Shown: positions 56,368-64,000 of the stretch, piece by piece
How positions within the stretch are numbered: the first letter of the stretch is position 1
Layout of the letters: every line of letters starts with the position of its first letter
Source: Flavobacteriaceae bacterium
GTDB taxonomy: Bacteria > Bacteroidota > Bacteroidia > Flavobacteriales > Flavobacteriaceae
DNA: 64,000 nucleotides
Direction of reading: 5' to 3'
NCBI GenBank assembly: GCA_021647885.1
Contig: JAKITV010000005.1
Location: 23,069 to 87,068, forward strand
The notes under the pieces: model-generated
Databases searched by the model: none
What the model saw: the letters and a program-made list of their open reading frames with translations, nothing else
What the model was told of the DNA's origin: nothing
Program-made: the position numbers and the translations under genes

Positions 56368-57000
56368 CTAACTCAAAAGACCTTTAGTAAACGCTTCTTT
56401 GATAAGTCCAGCAGTATTACGAACACCAAATTTTTGATGCAAATTTTTCCGATGGCTTTCTACAGTTTTTATACTAATAAAAAGTTTTTCAGCAATTTCA
56501 GTATTTGTTAACTCTTCAGCAATACAAGTTAAAATTTCATTTTCTCTTCGTGTGAGTTTTGGGATAAATGTAGATGATTGCACGCCAAAACTTTCGTTTA
56601 ATAATTTTTCTTTTAAAATAATGGGAAGATAGGTTTCTCCATAATTAACTGCTTTAATAGCTTTTATAAGCTCGTCTTTGGTAGTGTTTTTTAGTAAATA
56701 ACCTTTGGCGCCATTGCGAATCATATTTTTTATAAAACCAGTATCACTAAAATTAGACAAACCAATTATATTGATTTGAGGGTATAAATTAGTTATGGTT
56801 TTACAAAGATCTATACCATTGCTGTTAGGCAAATTAATATCGAGCAGTATTATACTTGGTATTTCAGTTTTTAAAAAGTTTAGTAAATCAATACCACGAC
56901 TAAAGGTGTTGGTTACTAGAATATTTTGCTGACTGTTTAGCATAGACTGAAGCCCTTCTAAAACCATTAAATGATCATCTAAAATCACAACATTTACCAT
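56368..57000 (-). CDS. LuxR/NarL-family response regulator
   Basis: VNVVILDDHLMVLEGLQSML; LTRRENEILTCIAEELTNTEIAEKLFISIKTVESHRKNLHQKFGV. Confidence 0.95.
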   Translation of the reverse strand: MVNVVILDDHLMVLEGLQSMLNSQQNILVTNTFSRGIDLLNFLKTEIPSIILLDINLPNSNGIDLCKTITNLYPQINIIGLSNFSDTGFIKNMIRNGAKGYLLKNTTKDELIKAIKAVNYGETYLPIILKEKLLNESFGVQSSTFIPKLTRRENEILTCIAEELTNTEIAEKLFISIKTVESHRKNLHQKFGVRNTAGLIKEAFTKGLLS

Positions 57001-57007
57001 AACTAAA

Positions 57008-58840
57008 TTAGTTTAAATCTATGTTAATTTGTATTGATGTTCCTGTATCGTTAGAGTCTATTGCAAGTTCGCCTTTTAATAGTTCCACACGAGAACGAAT
57101 ATTTTTTAATCCTAACCCTTTATAATTGTTATTTACATTAAACCCAATGCCATTATCTTCAATGGTAATGTGTAAGTTGTTATCATGGTTATTAATTTGT
57201 ACTAATGCTTCTGTAGCTTTTGAGTGTTTTACAATATTATTAAGAGCTTCTTGAATAATTCTATAAATGGCTGTTTCAGTGTCTTTGTTTAAGGTAAGCA
57301 ATTCACCATAGCTTTGAAAATTAATTTTTAAACTATTTGATGCTGCAATTTTATTACAATATTGTTGAATGGCTTCAATTAAATTAAAATTTTGAAGTGA
57401 TGGAGGAGCAAGATTATGTGAAATATGACGTACTTGCTCAATGGTATTATCCAACATAGACACTGCTTGTTCAAACCCTTCTTTTTCTTTGGACTCAAAT
57501 TGATTTTGATTTACCGAGGTTATTTTATATTTAATAACCGATAGGTCTCCATTAATGCCATCGTGTAGATCTTGTGCAATACGTTTGCGTTCTTTTTCTT
57601 CACCTTCAATAAGTGCACTTAATTTATTTAATTCTTTTTGCGCTTTTAAAGCTTCTATTTCTTTATTTTTTAACTTTTGGCGTTGTGTATAAAACAGCCA
57701 AATACCCAAACTTGTAATTAAAAAGATGATACCAGAAAATAATGCAATCCGAAAGGCGTTTTTCTTTTTAAGAATTTCAGTTTCATTTTGTTTTAATAAT
57801 AATTGTTGTGCAGTAATTTCCTTGTCTTTTTTTTCGGTTTCAAATTTTTGAATAGCTTCAGTAAGATTTTTATCTTTTTCAGTATTGAAAATAGAATCTT
57901 TAATGGTATTGAATTCATTAAAGAGTTTTAAGCCAGAAGCATATTGTTTATTAACTTCATAGGCTTTTATTAAATCTGGCATCATAGCGTAACGATTTTC
58001 AAAAAAATCTGAATTATTATATCTATTATAAGCACGTTTTAAAAAATGTAATGCTTTTTTATTATTACCTCTTGCTAAGTTTGAGTTTCCTAATCCTCTA
58101 AGTATAGCACCATGACTAAAAACCTCTTTTAGTGTATCTATTTTAGGTAAAAGTTCATTATAGAGTTTAGTCGCTTTTTTAAAGTCTTTAAGGTCTGTAT
58201 AAGTATTGGCTAAATTTATAGAAATAGGTATTATGTATTGTAATTGATTTGTTGTTTTTATATCACTAACGGCTTGTTCCATGTATTCTTTAGCTAAATT
58301 AAGATCATTACGGTCTTTATAAATATTACCAATATTATTTAATGCTAAAGCACTACGTCTTAAATCATCTCTCGATTTGCTTATTTGTTGAGATTGTTTA
58401 TAATATCTTAGAGATAAAGAATCATTACCAAAATTTTGGTAAGCAACACCAATTCCATTTAGTACTGAACTAAGACGAGAAGAATCTTTAACAGTTTCAA
58501 AATATTTAGCAGCTTTTAAATATTGTGTTAATGCAATTTCATAATCATTTTGTACTACAAAAGAGTTTCCTAAATAAAAATCACCAAGTGCGATATAAAA
58601 AGAGTCTTGACGTTTTTTAGCAGTTTCAAGAAATTTTTTGGTATAGTGTTGCGATATTTTAGGATTAGTATAATAGGTAATGCGACGCAATTTATTATAC
58701 GTATGCATTATTACAGAATCATTTTTTGATGTTTTAATTATAGTTTCTAGGCTATCAATTTCTGAAGAATTTTGAGAGAAACTCCAATAACATGAAACAA
58801 GAAACAGTATGACCAAATAATTTTTCAAAGTGTAAAACAT
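57008..58840 (-). CDS. TPR sensor histidine kinase (HisKA_3/NarX type)
   Basis: ERKRIAQDLHDGINGDLSVIKYKI; NNIVKHSKATEALVQI; GLGLKNIRSRVELLKGEL. Confidence 0.95.
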   Translation of the reverse strand: MFYTLKNYLVILFLVSCYWSFSQNSSEIDSLETIIKTSKNDSVIMHTYNKLRRITYYTNPKISQHYTKKFLETAKKRQDSFYIALGDFYLGNSFVVQNDYEIALTQYLKAAKYFETVKDSSRLSSVLNGIGVAYQNFGNDSLSLRYYKQSQQISKSRDDLRRSALALNNIGNIYKDRNDLNLAKEYMEQAVSDIKTTNQLQYIIPISINLANTYTDLKDFKKATKLYNELLPKIDTLKEVFSHGAILRGLGNSNLARGNNKKALHFLKRAYNRYNNSDFFENRYAMMPDLIKAYEVNKQYASGLKLFNEFNTIKDSIFNTEKDKNLTEAIQKFETEKKDKEITAQQLLLKQNETEILKKKNAFRIALFSGIIFLITSLGIWLFYTQRQKLKNKEIEALKAQKELNKLSALIEGEEKERKRIAQDLHDGINGDLSVIKYKITSVNQNQFESKEKEGFEQAVSMLDNTIEQVRHISHNLAPPSLQNFNLIEAIQQYCNKIAASNSLKINFQSYGELLTLNKDTETAIYRIIQEALNNIVKHSKATEALVQINNHDNNLHITIEDNGIGFNVNNNYKGLGLKNIRSRVELLKGELAIDSNDTGTSIQINIDLN

Positions 58841-58953
58841 TTGTTAACCCTTACAAGATATACATTTTGATAAGAAAACAATGTGATTTGATTAATAGCA
58901 TTATTGGTTTCCATGTTATTTGCCATACTGTTTTAATATTATATTGAAAGCAT

Positions 58954-61512
58954 TTATTCAACGATCAATTTTTTAACAACAGTTTTTTGATTTGCTGTTA
59001 TAGATACAAAATACAACCCAGTTGGTAATTGACTCACATCAATTGTATTTGATAGAGAAGACATTGTAATTTTTTTACCCGAAGCATCAAATATATGCAC
59101 TTTGGAGATTTCCAAACTTTGTGAGGTTTTAATATGTAAAACATCTGTAACAGGATTAGGATACAATGTTAATTTTATAGTTTGTTTTACATTGTCGAGT
59201 CCTAAAGTGGCACAATCTACACTGTAAACCGTTTGCACATCTTTATTAATCCAATTGGCATTAGAGTATGCCTCATTATCTACATTTATGCAGCTAAGGC
59301 TTGGATTATTTGTTGCGTTAAAAAATTGATTAATAATATTTACGTTATTTCCATTTTTTATATCAAAGCTTGTGAGTTGATTTGTATTGCAATTAACATT
59401 AGTTAATGCAGTATTGTTTGTAAGATCTAATGAGTTTAATTGATTATTATTACAAATAATAGCCTCTAAAAGAGTATTGGAAGAAAGGTCTAGATTAGTA
59501 AGTAAGTTATCATAACACGCTAAGGTTATTAGTGAAAGATTATTGGATACGTTAAGCGAAATAAGTTGATTGGTATTACATAGCAATGTCTCTAGTGCAG
59601 TAAAATCTTCAATTCCAGTTAAATCAGAAATGTTTTTATTCTGAACATTTAGTGAAAGAATACCATTAATACTATTAGTTGGAACAAAGCCATTTAATGG
59701 CGCGGTATCTATTCCTATATCTATAAGAGCTTGTTCAAAATTAGAATCAGGTATTTGTGTTTGTGGTGTGCTACAATCTACACTAAAACTGGTTTGCGCA
59801 TCAATATTTGTCCAATTAGTTGTAGAATAGTTTACATCATCCACAGAGATGCATAATAAGCTTGTATTGTTAGTTGTGTTAAATGTAACAACATTTGTAT
59901 TGTTTCCATTTCTTACATCTAAATTGGTAAGTTGGTTGTTGTTACAAATCAGTTCTGCTAAACTTAGGTTTTGAGAAAGGTCTAAACTTGTTATTTGATT
60001 ATCTCTACACCACAGTTCTACTAAAGAAGTGTTTTGAGAAACATCTACACTTGTTAACAAATTTACTTGACATCGTAATTCATTCAAAACTGTATTTTGG
60101 GTTACATCTAAGGTTGTTAATGAATTTGTACTGCAATACAATTGTGATAGAACTGTATTTTGAGAAACATCTAAACTTGAAAGTTGATTATTATGACACC
60201 ATAACTGTGTTAAAGCCGTATTTTGAGTTACATCTAAATTTGCTAATTGGTTATTGTTACATTTTAAATTAGTTAAAGCAGTATTATTACTAACATCAAG
60301 ACTTGTTAATTGACTATTAGAACAATTTAAGATTCTTAAAGCAGTAAGGTTATTAATATTAAATGTTGTGCTTTGTGAAATTGAGTTTTGACTTATATTA
60401 AGGTTTTCTAAAGCTCCAAAAGCCTCAATACCTGTAAAATCAAATATATTTTTTGATGATAGATTTAAAGTTGTTATTGCACTGATGCTCGACTTTAAAA
60501 CAAAATCATCTAATGGACCAACATCGTAGCCTAAATCTATTAAGGCTTGTTCAAAATTATCGTCTGGTACAAATACTGTACAGGTTAAATCATAGATTGT
60601 TTGAGGATCTTTATTAAACCAAGTCGAGTTAGAATAGCTCACATTGTCAACAGTAACACATAATAAATTAGGATTATTACTTATGTTAAAGGATACATTA
60701 TTTATTTGAGAATTATTTCCATTTTTTACATCTAGACTTGTAAGTTGATTGTTTTGACATAAAATTGAGGTTAACACATTATTGTTAGAAACATCTAGAC
60801 TTGTAAGTTGATTATTATTACAAACCAAACTTTCTAATACACCATTACTAGAAACATTTAAATTACTAAGTAAATTTGTTCCTAAATCTAGCGACGTTAT
60901 TAGTGTGTTATTTGTTAATGATATGCCTGTAAGTTGATTATTACTAGCATCAACACTTGTCAATGCTGTATTATTAGACAAATTTAAGGATGCTAACTGA
61001 TTAGCACTACAATCTAAATCAAATAATAATGTATTATTAGATATATCCAAACTTGTTAGATTATTTCCATTACAATCTAAAACTAGCAATGAAGTAGTAT
61101 TGGGTAGATTTAAACCAGTTAAACTATTATTATTACAGCTTATGTTTGTTAAAGCCGTATTGTTTGATAAATCTAAAGAGGTTATAAAATTTGCAGTACA
61201 CAATAAACTTTCTAATAAGGTGTTTTGACTTACATCTAAACTTGTAAGCTGATTTGTGTTGCAAACAAGTGTAGTTAAAGCAGCAAAATCTTCAATACCT
61301 GTTAAGTCACTAATGTTTTTGTTAGACACATTTAAAGAAGTAACAGTATTAATATCATTAGTAAGTACAGAACCATCTAAAATGCCAGTACTATCAATAT
61401 TTAAATCTATAAGTGCTTGTTCAAAATTGGCGTCTGGTATGGCTGTAATTTGTGCTTTAAGTATCGTAGTTGTAAAACAACAAAAAATAAAAATAAGTAT
61501 AATTTTTTTCAT
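58954..61512 (-). CDS. Large Cys-ladder LRR surface protein with T9SS C-terminal sorting domain
   Basis: Three IPDxNFEQALIDLxxD-initiated LRR blocks; C-terminal LTLYPNPVTDVLHIKT...GLYFVSITANQKTVVKKLIVE. Confidence 0.9.
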   Translation of the reverse strand: MKKIILIFIFCCFTTTILKAQITAIPDANFEQALIDLNIDSTGILDGSVLTNDINTVTSLNVSNKNISDLTGIEDFAALTTLVCNTNQLTSLDVSQNTLLESLLCTANFITSLDLSNNTALTNISCNNNSLTGLNLPNTTSLLVLDCNGNNLTSLDISNNTLLFDLDCSANQLASLNLSNNTALTSVDASNNQLTGISLTNNTLITSLDLGTNLLSNLNVSSNGVLESLVCNNNQLTSLDVSNNNVLTSILCQNNQLTSLDVKNGNNSQINNVSFNISNNPNLLCVTVDNVSYSNSTWFNKDPQTIYDLTCTVFVPDDNFEQALIDLGYDVGPLDDFVLKSSISAITTLNLSSKNIFDFTGIEAFGALENLNISQNSISQSTTFNINNLTALRILNCSNSQLTSLDVSNNTALTNLKCNNNQLANLDVTQNTALTQLWCHNNQLSSLDVSQNTVLSQLYCSTNSLTTLDVTQNTVLNELRCQVNLLTSVDVSQNTSLVELWCRDNQITSLDLSQNLSLAELICNNNQLTNLDVRNGNNTNVVTFNTTNNTSLLCISVDDVNYSTTNWTNIDAQTSFSVDCSTPQTQIPDSNFEQALIDIGIDTAPLNGFVPTNSINGILSLNVQNKNISDLTGIEDFTALETLLCNTNQLISLNVSNNLSLITLACYDNLLTNLDLSSNTLLEAIICNNNQLNSLDLTNNTALTNVNCNTNQLTSFDIKNGNNVNIINQFFNATNNPSLSCINVDNEAYSNANWINKDVQTVYSVDCATLGLDNVKQTIKLTLYPNPVTDVLHIKTSQSLEISKVHIFDASGKKITMSSLSNTIDVSQLPTGLYFVSITANQKTVVKKLIVE

Positions 61513-61602
61513 AGTATATATATTAAGAAATTAGAGTAATAAAATCTATTGCTAAACTCTACAATATTTTAAAGCGAAACATCAGGTGTTTTCCTAGTTT
61601 TT

Positions 61603-61628
61603 AAAACCTAGGGTTTTCCCTAGGTTTT
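61603..61628. terminator. Hairpin AAAACCTAGGG-TTTT-CCCTAGGTTTT
   Basis: 11-bp perfect stem between two minus-strand genes. Confidence 0.75.
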
Positions 61629-61670
61629 AAGTTGTGGAGATTACTTTAAAATAAAACTTATGAATGCTTA

Positions 61671-62120
61671 CTACTCATCTTCATGTACCCAATCCATTTG
61701 TTTAACATACATTTTAAAACGAGATGACATAGCGTCTTGTGTATAACCAGGATACTTTTTTTGTGCTGTAGCCACCAGTTTTTTTGGTAATGCTTTCCCG
61801 CCTTTGCCTTGTAGTATGGCGTTTTCAAGATTTTTTACAGCACTAATTTGTCGTTGTTTTGGATTTAGTTTGTCGTTGTTTGTATTCCATGGATCAATAA
61901 CTTTTCTGCATTGAATAGAAGATACATCAATCCAAGGGTTACAATTCTCAAGGTTTTTAGATACTTGAACCATATTGTTTTTAAAGGTGTTTGTTACACT
62001 CTCATCTTTATTTAAAATATCCCAAATTAATTGTTTGTTGCTTTTTTTTGTTTGTGATAAGGCTGTAAATGGCATAATAAAGCAAAATGCCATAATTAAA
62101 ATAATGTTTGATTTTTTCAT
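61671..62120 (-). CDS. Hypothetical exported protein
   Basis: Signal peptide MKKSNIILIMAFCFIMPFTALSQ. Confidence 0.65.
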   Translation of the reverse strand: MKKSNIILIMAFCFIMPFTALSQTKKSNKQLIWDILNKDESVTNTFKNNMVQVSKNLENCNPWIDVSSIQCRKVIDPWNTNNDKLNPKQRQISAVKNLENAILQGKGGKALPKKLVATAQKKYPGYTQDAMSSRFKMYVKQMDWVHEDE

Positions 62121-62194
62121 GATTTAAAGATTTTAATTGTTAATATTTGAAGTTATTATATGATGATAATTTTGTTTCATTCTATAGATTTACA

Positions 62195-62698
62195 TTAGTT
62201 TTCAGCTTTAAACTTTTCGCCCAATTCTTCAGCAAAAAAATAATTATTATTATATAAGAGACCAGTTAATATTTTGCCAATGGGACACTCTTCCCAAATG
62301 GATTTATTTTTAAAAACTAACCTTATAGAGACTTTGTTCTCTGTATCAAAAACTGTAATGGTATAATCTGGTGTAGATTTTAAAAAATTAAATGCTTTGC
62401 CATGTGTTATTACTTTGGCATTGATAATGCTGCCATTTATATAAGTTTCTTTTCGACTATTAACTTTAGTAGTTACTTTTTTTATCATAAAAAAAGCACC
62501 AATAGCAATTGCAATAAATATAAAACCTGGAAAAAACATTTTAAATTTAAATATTGCTATTGTTATTAAAAAAATGCTTCCTATTAAAAAAAAGTAACCA
62601 AAAAAGCGATATAGTTTTAAACCTTTAGAAAAGGAAGATGTAAATAAAATTATATCTCTAGGAGTTTTTTGGTCTATAATAATGTTTTGAAAACTCAT
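62195..62698 (-). CDS. Hypothetical membrane protein (two TM)
   Basis: FFLIGSIFLITIAIFKFKMFFPGFIFIAIAIGAFFMI. Confidence 0.6.
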   Translation of the reverse strand: MSFQNIIIDQKTPRDIILFTSSFSKGLKLYRFFGYFFLIGSIFLITIAIFKFKMFFPGFIFIAIAIGAFFMIKKVTTKVNSRKETYINGSIINAKVITHGKAFNFLKSTPDYTITVFDTENKVSIRLVFKNKSIWEECPIGKILTGLLYNNNYFFAEELGEKFKAEN

Positions 62699-62710
62699 TT
62701 TATAAATCTC

Positions 62711-63394
62711 TTATTCAAAGATTCTAAAACCTACAATCTCGTCTTTGCCAACAGCCATATCTACGGCTACAGAATAAGTAATTTTCTTGCCACTTACAAA
62801 TGTAAAATATCCTATATATCGTGCCATTGTTCTTTTATTGCCTTTTACTTCGTCTAATCCAAAGAGTTTATATGTTGTTATTCTTCCGTGACTTTTATTG
62901 AGTTTACTGGTATAATCACTTAAAAATTGAGCAAGATTTTGTGGTAAATCGTTTTTGTTTTTAAAGTTTTCTATGTCTTGAAAAGTTCCGTTTTTTATAC
63001 CTTCTGAAAAAATTGTAAACCCTTTTGTTTTAGGTAAAAGAGTTTTCATTAACGATACAGGAAACGTATATCCAAGAGTGTCTTGTTTAGAGTTAATAAA
63101 TTCTGTGTAAATTTCTGTATAACTGTTTTTTTCGTCATCATTAAAATTTTTAAATACAGTAAGTGCAATATTGGCCGAGGTTTCCCATATAGGAAGACTG
63201 TCTAATAATTTACTGTCGGATAGTTTTACATTAAATCGCTTTACTGTTTTTTTTCCTAGTGATGAGCTAAATCCTTTAGAATACGAAACTTTTGCATCAT
63301 AAATTTCTGCAACTTCATCCAATCCTTTTTGCTGTGTTTCAGAAGCACAACCAGCCATTAAAATGACAATAAGTAATAAAATAGTTAATCTCAT
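62711..63394 (-). CDS. Hypothetical lipoprotein
   Basis: MRLTILLLIVILMAGCASETQQ lipobox. Confidence 0.65.
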   Translation of the reverse strand: MRLTILLLIVILMAGCASETQQKGLDEVAEIYDAKVSYSKGFSSSLGKKTVKRFNVKLSDSKLLDSLPIWETSANIALTVFKNFNDDEKNSYTEIYTEFINSKQDTLGYTFPVSLMKTLLPKTKGFTIFSEGIKNGTFQDIENFKNKNDLPQNLAQFLSDYTSKLNKSHGRITTYKLFGLDEVKGNKRTMARYIGYFTFVSGKKITYSVAVDMAVGKDEIVGFRIFE

Positions 63395-63415
63395 ATATTA
63401 AAAATTTAACGGTTA

Positions 63416-63766
63416 TTATTCAATTATTAATTCTTTATAATTCTCTTTAATGAACTGTGCTACTTCTTTTTCAACAACTTTCATTTTTTTATGAAATACT
63501 AAAAAGTAAACTAAAATTGGAATTACAAACCCTAAAAGCACAACAAGAAGAGTAAAAATAATTTGCGCTTTCATAGTTGAAAAGTTTCCATTTACAAGAA
63601 TGCTATTTTTGCGAACCATAACGATACAGCCTATTATTTTGGTTTTAGCAACTACAATCATGTGTTTCCCTCTATAAGAAAGATTGTACTTATCATTTAA
63701 TTTTTCTGATAGTGTTCTCTTTAACTCATCCCGAGTTAATACGTTTTCTTTAATTTTTATTTTCAT
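63416..63766 (-). CDS. Hypothetical membrane protein
   Basis: C-terminal TM IIFTLLVVLLGFVIPILVYFLVF. Confidence 0.6.
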   Translation of the reverse strand: MKIKIKENVLTRDELKRTLSEKLNDKYNLSYRGKHMIVVAKTKIIGCIVMVRKNSILVNGNFSTMKAQIIFTLLVVLLGFVIPILVYFLVFHKKMKVVEKEVAQFIKENYKELIIE

Positions 63767-63906
63767 TTGTTTTTATCTAGATTTTGTTGAAATAACTAAT
63801 TTAAATTCGTCTTCATTTAACCCATTGCACCAATAATTCCTACTACCATTTGGTAAGGTCTATTTATGGCAACAAGTAATATTATTTTTGATTTTATAGG
63901 TTTATT

Positions 63907-64000
63907 TTATTGTTTTTCTTTTGGGATTGTACATCCTTTACCATTCCACGGAAATTGTCCTGCAGGTAGTGCTTCTTCAATAGTTATTAGTGGTAAAAAT
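63907..64000 (-). CDS. C-terminal fragment of an unidentified ORF (runs off window end)
   Basis: Reverse-strand FLPLITIEEALPAGQFPWNGKGCTIPKEKQ*. Confidence 0.4.
   Translation of the reverse strand, partial: FLPLITIEEALPAGQFPWNGKGCTIPKEKQ

Noticed and set aside
59988-60272. 94-aa plus-strand ORF inside the large LRR gene
   Set aside because: Antisense translation of repetitive LRR codons; repetitive composition explains the open frame

Overview
The window is a Bacteroidota chromosome segment, most likely Flavobacteriaceae: low GC, TAnnTTTG-type promoters, type IX secretion (T9SS) C-terminal sorting domains, and the Bacteroidetes-style arginine operon. From start to end it holds: (1) a sugar/glycoside catabolic cluster (GMC oxidoreductase, AraC regulator, two TIM-barrel isomerases, MFS permease, Gfo/Idh oxidoreductase, DUF1080); (2) a complete arginine operon (GNAT-argG-argC-proC-argD-argF'-argB-argE-argH) preceded by an unannotated Arg-rich leader ORF (MIITKNKIRTTVPSLRLRNRRR*); (3) a scar with a NeuD-like acyltransferase between a truncated leuB copy and intact leuB-leuA; (4) a methionine/sulfur regulon with two SAM-I riboswitches (metX/metZ, Rrf2, cysH, split metH, metF); (5) ctlX, sensor kinases, argS; (6) an ECF sigma/FecR/TonB-receptor system divergent from a modular acidic lipoprotein; (7) ffh, a four-helix-bundle (IVP-like) cassette, folD, rluF, a HerA-like ATPase, queE; (8) two cysteine-ladder LRR surface proteins with T9SS signals, asnB, a LuxR/TPR-histidine-kinase pair, and small envelope proteins. 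The strongest unexplained signal is a network of dispersed palindromic repeats. Copies lie between genes, directly 5' of start codons as 22-nt hairpins, inside the P4 region of both SAM riboswitches, and in-frame inside coding genes (metH, argS, and the C-terminus of the metH N-terminal half). A separate ACTGCGACTG repeat brackets the four-helix-bundle gene in inverted orientation, as if the gene were a mobile cassette. I found no CRISPR array, tRNA, rRNA, transposase, prophage or recognisable defence system.
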